NCBI RefSeq assembly: GCF_014596935.1
Contig: NZ_JACVXC010000007.1
Location: forward strand, 124,001-188,000
Direction of reading: 5' to 3'
Origin: Aestuariibaculum suncheonense
GTDB lineage: Bacteria; Bacteroidota; Bacteroidia; Flavobacteriales; Flavobacteriaceae
Length of the DNA stretch: 64,000 nt
In this document: positions 17,534 to 26,240 of the stretch, one piece after another
Layout of the letters: each line of letters begins with the position of its first letter
Numbering within the stretch: the first letter of the stretch is position 1
Position numbers and translations under genes: made by a program
Notes under the pieces: generated by a model
Database searches by the model: none
Seen by the model: the letters and a program-made list of their open reading frames with translations, nothing else
Told to the model about the DNA's origin: nothing

Positions 17534-18787
17534 TTATTCTATTAGATGTATTCCCTTTTGAAATTGATTCTTTCCTTTTTGTAATTCTGTAGAACACTTG
17601 TTTTGCTCATCCTTAGTAAATAAAGAGTAGGGAACGTTTATAAACCAAGATATTAATGCCAAAGTAATCCAAATTTTTTTGAATTTTATAAAGAATTCGT
17701 TTTGTGTAAAGTTTTTTAAGAATATTAGAATTGAAATGAATATCATAAAACTACCAGGACTTAGAAGTCTGAAATTCCACCAGTTAAATTTTAGTTTCCA
17801 ACGTATAACGATAATAAAAATAATATAGATAACTCCAATAATTCCAAATATAAGGGAGAGATATAATGGTTTGTTTGAATTTTTTAATTGAATTGGTTTA
17901 AAAAAATAGCTTCTAGAAGAAAAAATAATAATTGCAATAATCAAAAATTGTAATGCAAAAAATAGTATTGAAAAGGATGAAATATTATTAAAAGGAATAA
18001 TACTTTCGGCGACTAATGCGTTTAATAAATGTTTTAATAATTTTAAGTTACTTCCGATTTCAATCCTTCTAAAAGCTCCTGTAATAAACCCTGTTTTTAA
18101 ATAGTTATTGTATAAATATAAAGCAATAAACAGGATGTTTAAAAAAATAATCGAAAACAAAATCTTTGATTTAAGTTTGTTTTTTTCTATAAATGTATAA
18201 TAAAGTGTAAATAATGTAATTATACTTACACTAAAGGCACCAATGTATCTTGATAAGAACAAGGTTAAAGAAGATAGTAAGATGTTAATACTGATTAAGG
18301 CTATATTTTTTGAGTAATTAAAAAAATAAAAAGAGAAAGCCATCCATACTAAACCTGTAATAAAAAGCCCTTCACTTAGTGAATAGGTAAAGGTTTCAAT
18401 ATATGATGCAAATAGAAAAATTAATCCAAATAGAAATGCATTTTTATTAAAAAGTATTTTAAATAATATTAAAATGAGTCCTATAAAAGATATATTCAAA
18501 AATTTTGAAGCCCAAAAAATAGATAAACCACTTATTTTAGTGAAAAGGTAAATAGAGCAAGGGTATCCAACAGGCCAAATAGAGAAAAAACTTAAATTAT
18601 CCTGTTCCCAACTATATCCGCTATAGAATCCTTCACCATTAATTAAGCTATTAGTAAGTTTAAAATAATTCAAAGAATCAGATGTTAAATAACCGGATTG
18701 ACTGAAGTATGCTTTTAATATTATTGAAATTCCGATTAATAAGAAAGTGAAGATTAAATAGTAATCTTCACTTTTTATTTTTATCAT
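17534..18787 (-). CDS. Predicted GT-C-fold membrane glycosyltransferase-like protein
   Basis: Polytopic membrane protein of 417 residues with roughly ten hydrophobic helices. The region just after the first helix, YLTSDSLNYFKLTNSLINGEGF, followed by a large aromatic-rich loop and WPVGYPCSIYLF, resembles GT39/ArnT-like transferases, where an acidic residue in the first extracytoplasmic loop is catalytic. Acceptor and donor are unknown and the family link is only at fold level. The gene is visibly more AT-rich than its neighbours and stands alone between the PUL terminator and an 89-bp gap to the Nudix gene. It may be an accessory gene for cell-envelope glycosylation. Confidence 0.6.
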   Translation of the reverse strand: MIKIKSEDYYLIFTFLLIGISIILKAYFSQSGYLTSDSLNYFKLTNSLINGEGFYSGYSWEQDNLSFFSIWPVGYPCSIYLFTKISGLSIFWASKFLNISFIGLILILFKILFNKNAFLFGLIFLFASYIETFTYSLSEGLFITGLVWMAFSFYFFNYSKNIALISINILLSSLTLFLSRYIGAFSVSIITLFTLYYTFIEKNKLKSKILFSIIFLNILFIALYLYNNYLKTGFITGAFRRIEIGSNLKLLKHLLNALVAESIIPFNNISSFSILFFALQFLIIAIIIFSSRSYFFKPIQLKNSNKPLYLSLIFGIIGVIYIIFIIVIRWKLKFNWWNFRLLSPGSFMIFISILIFLKNFTQNEFFIKFKKIWITLALISWFINVPYSLFTKDEQNKCSTELQKGKNQFQKGIHLIE

Positions 18788-18876
18788 AGTTGATAATTTA
18801 TTTTTTGTTCATAGGTAATTATACGTCAATAATTTCATAAAATTATTAACTATGAAAAATATGTAAAAATTTTCTG

Positions 18877-19596
18877 TTATTTAAATATCGAAAAGTTAAA
18901 GCCTTTTTCCTCTAGTTTTTTATACTTTTTATAATCAAATTTATAAAGATATGCTCCCTTTTTAGAGCTCGATTTGTCTTTTTTGTCCAATGGAATGAGG
19001 AGTTTAAGAGATAGTACCTTTTTTCGGAAGTTTCTTGGGTCTAATTCCTTCTGATGAATGACTTCGTATAGTTTTTGAAGCTGCGGAATGGTAAACTGTT
19101 TTGGTAATAATTCGATTCCTATGGGATAGAATCGTGATTTTAATTTTAATCGTTCTAAGGCATCCTGAACCATATCGCCGTGGTCGTAAACCAGTTTTGG
19201 TAATTTATCAACTTCAAACCAATGTGCGCCGTGTTTTTTAACCAGTTCCTTGTCGTATTCACCAATACGAATTAAGGCATATTGCGCAATGGAAATACAG
19301 CGTGCGCCATCATCTCTACTGGTATCAGAATAACATTTAAGTTCTTCCATGAAAATGTTTTCCAGGCCTGTAATTTCCTTTAAAACGCGTTGAGCGGCTT
19401 CGGTAACACTTTCATTCGGACTAACAAAACTTCCAATAAGAGATAACTCGCCCTGTTTTGGTTTTACACGACGTTCAAAAACTAAAAGTTTTAAAATACC
19501 GTCATCAAATCCGAAAATGATACAATCGGTAGCAACATAAATTTTCTCTCCATTCTCGTAGGTGTGTGTGTCTTGTGTGGCGGTCATGTTATTCAT
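18877..19596 (-). CDS. Nudix-fold transcriptional regulator, AraR/NrtR-like
   Basis: Likely L-arabinose-responsive regulator. The N-terminal Nudix-like domain (about residues 18-150; VATDCIIFGF, LLVFERRVKPKQGELSLIG) is followed by a winged-helix domain (about 160-239; LLPKQFTIPQLQKLYEVIH, DPRNFRKKVL, GAYLYKFDYKKY). In the Nudix box, residues 56-77, the canonical Gly is Ser56, and REUxEE reads RVLKEI, so two catalytic Glu positions are Val71 and Ile75. That fits a ligand sensor rather than a hydrolase. The architecture matches the Nudix AraR family known in Bacteroidetes. The adjacent arabinan PUL supports the role, although specificity is inferred. It overlaps the upstream hydrolase gene by 8 bp; an alternative ATG lies at 19587. 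Confidence 0.85.
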   Translation of the reverse strand: MNNMTATQDTHTYENGEKIYVATDCIIFGFDDGILKLLVFERRVKPKQGELSLIGSFVSPNESVTEAAQRVLKEITGLENIFMEELKCYSDTSRDDGARCISIAQYALIRIGEYDKELVKKHGAHWFEVDKLPKLVYDHGDMVQDALERLKLKSRFYPIGIELLPKQFTIPQLQKLYEVIHQKELDPRNFRKKVLSLKLLIPLDKKDKSSSKKGAYLYKFDYKKYKKLEEKGFNFSIFK

Positions 19597-20431
19597 TTAA
19601 AAAATTTACAGTTTCTTGAATTACGGTGTTTAGTTGCGGTGGTAGTTCTTTGTGGTTCCAAGGGTGTTTGGTGCCGAAAACGTGATCAGCATTTTCTATG
19701 GATACAAATTTACTATTTGTATTCCATTTATGAATATTTTCAGATTCTTTAATAGAGACACTGGTGTCTGCAACTCCATGCATGATAAGGTGTGGTATGT
19801 TTAGATTTTTAGCCGCACGCTGAATATTGAAGCGTTCTTGGTTGGCTATAAAATCTTCGTAAAATTGATAATAATGCGGTATTTGTTGTTTGGTTCTGCT
19901 GTTTTCAATAAAGGTTACGCCTGCTTCTCTCCATTGGTTTACATCACAAAGCCTTGTCATTCTACTTTTAAAATCAGATACACTGGCTAAACTGATGAGT
20001 TTTTTAACTCTCGAGTCTTCTTCTGCCTTAATTAAGGTAATACCCCCGCCACGGCTATGACCCATTAAAAAAATATTGTTTTTGTCAGCTAACAGTTGAA
20101 TTTCGGTAGTATTATAAACCCAGTTTATAACACTGTTTAAATCGTCCAGTTCTTTGGTGTAATTATTATTTCCGAAGGCTTGCAAGTCAGGAAAGTCTAT
20201 AGGTTGTTCTATGGTGCTGCCGTTATGTGAAAAGTTGAATTTCAGGAAGTAAAACCCTTGTTCCGCGAAAGCATTGGCCATTAAATTCCAGGCGCCCCAG
20301 TCTTTAAAACCTTTGTAACCATGACAAAATATTATAATTGGTTGATTGATTTTAGTTGATGTAAATGTGGCATCAATAAAAATGGGCTTTTGATGTTGAC
20401 CATCAATAACGGTTTGCTGTTTGGTTAGCAT
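19589..20431 (-). CDS. Alpha/beta hydrolase (esterase/peptidase-like)
   Basis: Cytoplasmic alpha/beta-hydrolase of 280 residues without a signal peptide. The oxyanion region IIIFCHGYKGFKDWGAW and the nucleophile elbow GHSRGGG are clear. The acid is probably Asp in LIMHGVADTSVS and the His is in ENADHVFGTKHPW, giving a complete Ser-Asp-His triad. The fold resembles dienelactone-hydrolase or prolyl-peptidase-like esterases; the substrate is unknown. It abuts the AddB-like gene (stop and start adjacent) and overlaps the Nudix regulator gene downstream, so all three are probably one transcript. Confidence 0.88.
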   Translation of the reverse strand: MLTKQQTVIDGQHQKPIFIDATFTSTKINQPIIIFCHGYKGFKDWGAWNLMANAFAEQGFYFLKFNFSHNGSTIEQPIDFPDLQAFGNNNYTKELDDLNSVINWVYNTTEIQLLADKNNIFLMGHSRGGGITLIKAEEDSRVKKLISLASVSDFKSRMTRLCDVNQWREAGVTFIENSRTKQQIPHYYQFYEDFIANQERFNIQRAAKNLNIPHLIMHGVADTSVSIKESENIHKWNTNSKFVSIENADHVFGTKHPWNHKELPPQLNTVIQETVNFLNE

Positions 20432-23200
20432 TTAGACGTCTTTTTCTGTGAACGGAATGTTAGGGTTGCAAATTTCTAAAATAAGATTTTTTAATTCATT
20501 CTTAAAATTATAAAGCGTTTCATTAGTTATTAGTACATCTTTTTTCGCGCCATAGCCCGGTTTGTCCTTTTTAGCGAATTTTAAGACACCAGCACTTAGG
20601 TTTTTAAAGGAAATAATCCCGGCTTCAACAGGAAGCTTTATTTCATTAGTGAGGTGCATCATGTAGGCATAAGTTAACACCTGAAAACTTTTACTGTATT
20701 TTTTATAATCGGAGGTCAAGTCTTCCCAGTTTATAATTTCAACCTGATTTTGGTCTACACGACCTGTTTTGTAATCTATAATTCGAATGACGCCGTTGTA
20801 TTCGTCTACGCGGTCTACCTTGCCTACTAGTTTAACAGGGAAATTCAATTCAGGAATGTCTGTGATTTCTACTTTATTATCGGCTTCAATAGCTACGATT
20901 TTTATCTCGTTTCCTGCTTTTAAGTCCTTAATTTCAAAATCTAAAAAATTGGAAACAAAGCGTTTGGCAATTTCATAGATAATCAGGTTTTTACCTTTAG
21001 TAATATCACCTTCTTTGTATTCATTTTTAAAATGAAACGTGACGCGTTCGTCTATTTTATTTTTTAAATTTTTAATAATTTCAGCAGAAATAAACGAGCC
21101 TTCCAAAGGTTTATAGAAATCTTCAAGTGTATTGTGAACAACGGTTCCTAAGGTGTTGGCAGCAACAGTCTCTTCAACGTCGTCATGTTCTTTAATTTTT
21201 AATATCTTTTGATAATAGAAATCAATAGGATTTCTAATATATGACGTTAATGATGAAGGTGAAAATCCTTTTTCGGCAACAGCTTTTATGTCCTTGATTA
21301 GTTGTTCTGTTTTTTCAACTGTTTGTTCACTTGGCTTAATTACAGGGACTTTCGGAGTCAGAATTTGATGGTTGATATTATGAATCCCTTCCAGTTCTAA
21401 CTGCGTAATGAAACGGCTTTTTTCACCACCGGTTAGCACATCGGCTTCAGTGTTGTAGAGGATATATACGTTTTTAGCGCGTTGTAATAAGCGGTAAAAG
21501 TGATAGGTGTAAACAGCATCTTTTTCTTTGTATGTAGGAAGCTTATTTTCTATTTTCAGATCGAATGGAATAAACGAATTGTTGCTCTTTCCGGAAGGCA
21601 AAACACCTTCGTTCACCGATGATATGATTACGGTTTCAAAATCTAAAACGCGTGATTCTAACATTCCCATGACCTGTAAACCTTTTAAAGGCTCCCCTTG
21701 AAAGTCTAAGGTTTCTGAACTTAATAATTCTTTATAAATTCCAAAAAGCGTGGAAACATCGTTTATGTGCTTGTATTTAGAATTGAGGTTGTCTAGCTCA
21801 TTAAATAATTCGTTAAAGCGATACAGGTACTCTAGAGACAGTAAATTGGCATCTTTATCCTGATCGAGATGGTTTTTAATCTGAATAATTAGTTCAGAAC
21901 AATTTTTAAGCGCTGTTTCAATGGATTCATCCCAATTTGAAAATAATAGGTCAATTATTGTTTTCGATTCGGTTGCAATCTCTTTTAAGCGCGATGTGGT
22001 AAGATAAATGATGTTGTTCGCGTCAATAGTTTCAATCAGTTTTGATGCATAATCGGTTTCATTTATATAAAATAAAGGTCTGATAAATTGGTGTGAAATG
22101 ATGTTGATGACATCTTTGTAATAAAAGGTTATTGACGATGCTTTGTGTAAATAGAATAAAGATTCAAAAAGCCAGGCTAACGGAATGGACTTTAACGGAA
22201 ATCCCATAGTGATGTTTAGGGCATTAATCCCATCGGGAATGGAATTTAATACCGGAATCAATAAATCTTCATCTCCTAAAACTACTGCGGTGTTTTCTAA
22301 ATCTGGATTATCCTGTTGTAACTGTTTTAAAAGTGAACCTATATATTTGGCTTGTCCAATGTTTTTCGGAATTGCAAAGGTTGAAATGTTTTTTTCTATA
22401 GTGTAATTATTTGTAATCCACTTAAAGTCGTTTTCCTTGAAATATGTCCAGTTTTTTTTATGCTGTCTGGTAAATAATGAGGCATCGTGGTAGGTGTTGT
22501 TGAAAAATTTAGCATCAATATCCCAATAAATATCAGCTAAATTGTGTTTTAACAAAGCCTGAATAATGGTTTCTTCACACGTGTTTAAGGCATTAAAACC
22601 TAAAAAGACATGTTGTTTATCTGAATTATTTTCAATATAATTGGTGATGCTATCTGCAGCTTCACGATACAATAAGCCCTGATAACCTATGCTTTTAGCT
22701 TTTAAGGCTTCTGAAAAGTGATTGTAATAACTATGAAGTTTGTTCCAAAAAGCTAAATAATTTTTGATGAATTCTGTTTGATTTTCTTCAAGTGACCAAT
22801 GATGATGCTCAATTTCTTTAATATCAATTAAATAGTCGAAAATCTTTTTCTGTGGAATATGATAACGATCAATCTCGTTAAAGTCCTGTAATAGAATTTG
22901 TGCCCATTTCGTAAAGACTTCAAAAGAATCGGCTTCTTCTTTTTTTGAAAGCTGAAGATAGGTATTATAGAATTCGAAGAGTAATTCGGTATTCGAAACC
23001 GTTTTTAAGCCTGATAATTCTTCAACAAATTCTTCAATACTGATAATTTCAGGAGCAAAAATAGTTTGTTGACAAACTTTATGAAGTTGGTGTTTTAAAA
23101 AAAGCCCGGCTCTTTTGCTGGGTAAAACAAAGGTTAATTCTGAAAGATTTCTGTGGTTTTCCTGTAAATCTCTTAGAACATCAAAAATAAACGTCGTCAT
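20432..23200 (-). CDS. AddB-like PD-(D/E)XK nuclease/inactivated helicase subunit
   Basis: Probable AddB partner of an AddAB (RecBCD-type) double-strand-break resection complex. The N-terminal part (FIFDVLRDLQENHRNLSELTFVLPSKRAG) resembles the degenerate helicase domains of AddB. The C-terminal third (from about residue 645, FSPSSLTSYIRNPIDFYYQKIL) is a PD-(D/E)XK nuclease domain with VDRVDEYNGVIRIIDYKTG near residue 805, where the Asp and Lys are catalytic. I see no four-cysteine iron-sulfur cluster of the Bacillus AddB type. The AddA-like partner lies about 3 kb upstream on the same strand, separated by two OmpA genes. The gene starts just after the terminator of the first OmpA gene. Confidence 0.87.
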   Translation of the reverse strand: MTTFIFDVLRDLQENHRNLSELTFVLPSKRAGLFLKHQLHKVCQQTIFAPEIISIEEFVEELSGLKTVSNTELLFEFYNTYLQLSKKEEADSFEVFTKWAQILLQDFNEIDRYHIPQKKIFDYLIDIKEIEHHHWSLEENQTEFIKNYLAFWNKLHSYYNHFSEALKAKSIGYQGLLYREAADSITNYIENNSDKQHVFLGFNALNTCEETIIQALLKHNLADIYWDIDAKFFNNTYHDASLFTRQHKKNWTYFKENDFKWITNNYTIEKNISTFAIPKNIGQAKYIGSLLKQLQQDNPDLENTAVVLGDEDLLIPVLNSIPDGINALNITMGFPLKSIPLAWLFESLFYLHKASSITFYYKDVINIISHQFIRPLFYINETDYASKLIETIDANNIIYLTTSRLKEIATESKTIIDLLFSNWDESIETALKNCSELIIQIKNHLDQDKDANLLSLEYLYRFNELFNELDNLNSKYKHINDVSTLFGIYKELLSSETLDFQGEPLKGLQVMGMLESRVLDFETVIISSVNEGVLPSGKSNNSFIPFDLKIENKLPTYKEKDAVYTYHFYRLLQRAKNVYILYNTEADVLTGGEKSRFITQLELEGIHNINHQILTPKVPVIKPSEQTVEKTEQLIKDIKAVAEKGFSPSSLTSYIRNPIDFYYQKILKIKEHDDVEETVAANTLGTVVHNTLEDFYKPLEGSFISAEIIKNLKNKIDERVTFHFKNEYKEGDITKGKNLIIYEIAKRFVSNFLDFEIKDLKAGNEIKIVAIEADNKVEITDIPELNFPVKLVGKVDRVDEYNGVIRIIDYKTGRVDQNQVEIINWEDLTSDYKKYSKSFQVLTYAYMMHLTNEIKLPVEAGIISFKNLSAGVLKFAKKDKPGYGAKKDVLITNETLYNFKNELKNLILEICNPNIPFTEKDV

Positions 23201-23212
23201 TGGATAAAAATA

Positions 23213-23242
23213 AAAAACGCTTCGGATATCCGAAGCGTTTTT
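23213..23242. terminator. Terminator after the first OmpA/TSP3 gene
   Basis: AAAAACGCTTCGG (23213-23225) and CCGAAGCGTTTTT (23230-23242) form a perfect 13-bp stem with a 4-nt loop. T-runs on both strands make it effective for the - strand ompA-like gene ending at 23280. It separates that gene from the AddB-like gene. Confidence 0.92.
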
Positions 23243-23279
23243 ATAAAACTTATTTATTAAAAACTAATGTCTAGTTTTC

Positions 23280-24677
23280 TTATTTTATTAAGTTAATTTC
23301 AACACGTCTGTTGTTAGCTCTACCAGCAGCAGTTGAGTTAGAATCGATTGGCTTAGCCTCTCCGTAACCTTGAGCAGATAGTCTAGCGCCGTCAATACCA
23401 TTGCTAGTTAAGTAATCTTTAACTGCATTAGCTCTAGATTCAGATAATTTTTGGTTTAATGACTCGCTACCAACACTATCAGTATGTCCTTCAACTGTAA
23501 ATTTCGAATTAGGGTACTCTTTTAAGATAGCAACAATATCATTTAATACTTGAGCTGATTGCGATTTAATTGAAGACTTACCAGTATCGAATAAAATGGT
23601 TTTAGCGTAATCGTTAAGTGCTTTTTGTACAGCTTCAGTTACTTCAGGACATCCATTGTTAGCAACGGTACCTACTTTGTCTGGACATAAATCATCTTTA
23701 TCTAATACACCATCACCGTCTCTATCAGCGTAAGGACAACCGTTGTTAGATGCAGGACCTGCTTCGTTAGGACAGTTATCTTCAGCATCGGTAACACCAT
23801 CACCGTCAGCGTCAGGACAACCGTTTAGTGAAGATAAACCTGCAACTGTAGGACATTTATCATCTTTATCAGCAATACCATCGCCGTCAGTATCAGGACA
23901 ACCGTTCATTTCAGCTGAACCAGCTTCGTTTGGACAATCGTCTTTGCTGTCTTCTATACCATCACCGTCAGTATCAGGACATCCATTGAACTCTTTAGTA
24001 CCAGCAACTTCAGGACAAGCATCGTCTTTATCGTAGATACCATCTCCATCGCTGTCAGCACCACCAAATTTAATAGAGATACCTGCAGTGTGTTGGAAAT
24101 GTGTCTGTAAATAGTCTTCGAAAGCGTGTTTGTAAGATGATTGTAACGTTAAACCGATGTTTTCGCTGAACCAAATATTGAAACCAAGAGTTCCATTTAA
24201 AGTTCCAGCTCCTATTTCATCAATCCAAGTGTAACCACCACCTACACCAACGAATGGGTCAATTGTTGTTCCTTGTAAGAAGTTGTATTTGATAGTACCA
24301 TCTATACCGTAGTATGATAAATCGTCAACTTCATTTACTTCTTCAGGGTCAGACCCCGGTACATCACCCCATTTTTCGATTTTGTTTAAAGATCCGGCAA
24401 CTCCAAAAGAGAAACCACCGCCTAAATACTTAGAAACCGAGATTGTAGATAAAGATGGCAAAATATTCCAGTGATCGTCGACATTGAAATATTCGTCGAA
24501 AATAGATTCTCCAAACTGTGCATTGCCCACAACGCCGTCACCAGAAGGATAAGCGTCAACGCCATTTGCACCAATTGTAATCTGCCAAGGATTGTTTTTG
24601 TCTTGCGCATTCATGTTGCTGTAGCCTAGCACAAACAACATAGCGAACAATAATCTGCTAAGATTTTTCATATTCAA
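23280..24677 (-). CDS. OmpA-family outer-membrane protein with thrombospondin type 3 repeats (paralogue 1)
   Basis: Outer-membrane protein that should tether the membrane to peptidoglycan. After a signal peptide ([18 protein letters not shown]) comes a beta-barrel-like region to about residue 205 with [17 protein letters not shown]. Five calcium-binding thrombospondin type 3 repeats follow ([35 protein letters not shown] and so on, about 207-340). The C-terminal OmpA domain (about 358-465) carries [10 protein letters not shown] and [10 protein letters not shown], the peptidoglycan-binding signature. It begins with two nearby ATGs (MNMKN); either is possible. The next gene upstream is a close paralogue. 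Both are expressed from single-gene units judging by the flanking terminators. Confidence 0.95.
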   Translation of the reverse strand: MNMKNLSRLLFAMLFVLGYSNMNAQDKNNPWQITIGANGVDAYPSGDGVVGNAQFGESIFDEYFNVDDHWNILPSLSTISVSKYLGGGFSFGVAGSLNKIEKWGDVPGSDPEEVNEVDDLSYYGIDGTIKYNFLQGTTIDPFVGVGGGYTWIDEIGAGTLNGTLGFNIWFSENIGLTLQSSYKHAFEDYLQTHFQHTAGISIKFGGADSDGDGIYDKDDACPEVAGTKEFNGCPDTDGDGIEDSKDDCPNEAGSAEMNGCPDTDGDGIADKDDKCPTVAGLSSLNGCPDADGDGVTDAEDNCPNEAGPASNNGCPYADRDGDGVLDKDDLCPDKVGTVANNGCPEVTEAVQKALNDYAKTILFDTGKSSIKSQSAQVLNDIVAILKEYPNSKFTVEGHTDSVGSESLNQKLSESRANAVKDYLTSNGIDGARLSAQGYGEAKPIDSNSTAAGRANNRRVEINLIK

Positions 24678-24751
24678 AAGTTTAATTTTTAAGTGTTAAT
24701 CGTAAACAAATTTAAGTTGTTAAAATTTATTAACAAAATAAATATAATAAA

Positions 24752-24776
24752 AAAAGCCTCACAATATGAGGCTTTT
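24752..24776. terminator. Terminator after the second OmpA/TSP3 gene
   Basis: AAAAGCCTCA (24752-24761) and TGAGGCTTTT (24767-24776) form a 10-bp stem with a 5-nt loop. On the - strand it is followed by a T-rich run and lies 21 bp after the stop of the gene ending at 24798. Confidence 0.9.
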
Positions 24777-24797
24777 AAAAAAAATATGTAAGTTTTT

Positions 24798-26105
24798 TTA
24801 TTTTGAAACCAAAGTGATTTTAATCTCACTTCTTCTGTTTTCTGCTCTACCTTCTTTAGTTTTGTTATCGGCAACTGGATTGTTTTCACCAAAACCAACT
24901 GTAGAAACATTAGCAGGAGTTACACCAGTGCTAGTTAAATAATCAGCAACAGCTTTTGCTCTTTTCTCAGATAATGTCTGGTTGTATGATTTAGCACCAA
25001 CGTTATCAGCATAACCTTCAATAGTTAAATTGTAGGTTTTGTCTGTTTTTTCGATTAAATCAGCAATTTTGTTTAAAGTAATTTGATTGTCCGGAGTTAA
25101 TCTCGCACTGTCAAATTCAAAGAAAATAGTTTTAGCTAACGCATCGATCAATTCTTGAGTGTTATCTACAACTACTTCAGGACAGCCATTGTTAGATGCA
25201 GGACCTGCTTCATTTGGACATTTATCATCGATATCAACAACACCGTCACCATCAGAATCAGGACAACCGTTTAATGCTTTAGAACCAGCAGCATTTGGAC
25301 ATCTATCGTCTTTATCAGCAACACCGTCACCATCAGAATCAGGACAACCATTTAATTCTTTTAAACCAGCAACTTCAGGACACTCATCTTCACTGTCTTG
25401 AACACCGTCACCATCAGAATCAGGACAACCGTTGAATTCTGGTAAACCAGCAACTTCAGGACAGGCATCATCATTGTCTTTGATGCCATCTTTGTCAGTA
25501 TCTTTAGCTCCAAATTTGTAAGCGATACCTACGTTGTGTTGAAAGTGAGGAATTAAATAATCCTCGAAAGAGTGTTTGTAAGTTGATTGAAAGTTTAATG
25601 CTACATTTTTCTTTTTAGTAAACCACCAGTTAAAACCAGCACCACCGTTTAAAGTTCCAGCACCAACTGTATCAATCCAAGAGTAACCTCCTCCAATTTT
25701 TAAGAAAGGCTCTAAGCGTCCTGTGGTAGCGAAGCTATATTTGAAGAACCCATCAACACCATAGTATGAGAAATCGTCGATTTGTTTTCCTAAATAAGTA
25801 GAAGCATCTCCAACTTTAGTTATTTTGTTAACAGAACCAAAAACTCCAAAAGAGAAATTTCCACCTAAGTAACGAGAAACTGTTAAAGAAGATGGGTAAG
25901 GTGCGATATTCCAGTGGTCGGTAGCATTGAAATATTCGTCTGTCCACCAGCTTTGTCCTGGGAAGTGAGTATCACCAACATTTGTAGGATAGGTATCCAC
26001 AGCATTAACACCTATACCAATTAACCAACGGTTATTAGCATCTTGTGCTTGTAGGGTGCTTAGACCTACAACAACTAAAGCGAAAAATAAAATAATTTTT
26101 TTCAT
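24798..26105 (-). CDS. OmpA-family outer-membrane protein with thrombospondin type 3 repeats (paralogue 2)
   Basis: Same layout as its neighbour: signal peptide (ILFFALVVVGLSTLQAQD), barrel-like N-terminal region containing GGGYSWIDTVGAGTLNGGAGFNW, four thrombospondin type 3 repeats ([35 protein letters not shown] and so on), and a C-terminal OmpA domain (FFEFDSARLTPDN, IEGYADNVGAKSYNQ, AENRRSEIKI). The Asp-to-Ala change in the usual GHTD signature (here GYAD) differs from paralogue 1. The two genes are tandem duplicates in the same direction, 120 bp apart. At 435 residues it is one repeat shorter than paralogue 1. Confidence 0.95.
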   Translation of the reverse strand: MKKIILFFALVVVGLSTLQAQDANNRWLIGIGVNAVDTYPTNVGDTHFPGQSWWTDEYFNATDHWNIAPYPSSLTVSRYLGGNFSFGVFGSVNKITKVGDASTYLGKQIDDFSYYGVDGFFKYSFATTGRLEPFLKIGGGYSWIDTVGAGTLNGGAGFNWWFTKKKNVALNFQSTYKHSFEDYLIPHFQHNVGIAYKFGAKDTDKDGIKDNDDACPEVAGLPEFNGCPDSDGDGVQDSEDECPEVAGLKELNGCPDSDGDGVADKDDRCPNAAGSKALNGCPDSDGDGVVDIDDKCPNEAGPASNNGCPEVVVDNTQELIDALAKTIFFEFDSARLTPDNQITLNKIADLIEKTDKTYNLTIEGYADNVGAKSYNQTLSEKRAKAVADYLTSTGVTPANVSTVGFGENNPVADNKTKEGRAENRRSEIKITLVSK

Positions 26106-26240
26106 GTGTCAGATTTGTTTGAACAATTTTTTAAGCCAGCAAATTTAAAGCTTTATAAACTTTCTGAAACATGAATCGCTTTTTTTCGATTAAGTGCAAA
26201 AAAATCGCATGAAGTGTAATTTTTGTTCGTGATGTAGGAA

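Noticed and set aside
23213-23242. Inverted repeat as an insertion-sequence end or attachment site
   Set aside because: It is a GC-rich stem with T-runs just after a gene, a normal intrinsic terminator, and no transposase is nearby.
23743-24036. Antisense open frame over the TSP3 repeats (and similar at 25159-25401)
   Set aside because: It is a shadow of the repeated Asp-Gly-Asp coding sequence of the OmpA genes. The repeats force a low-stop frame on the other strand, and no promoter or start context supports it.
25159-25470. Regular DNA repeats that look CRISPR-like
   Set aside because: They are in-frame thrombospondin type 3 repeats with DSDGDGV-type codons in the OmpA gene. The units vary and are not separated by unrelated spacers.
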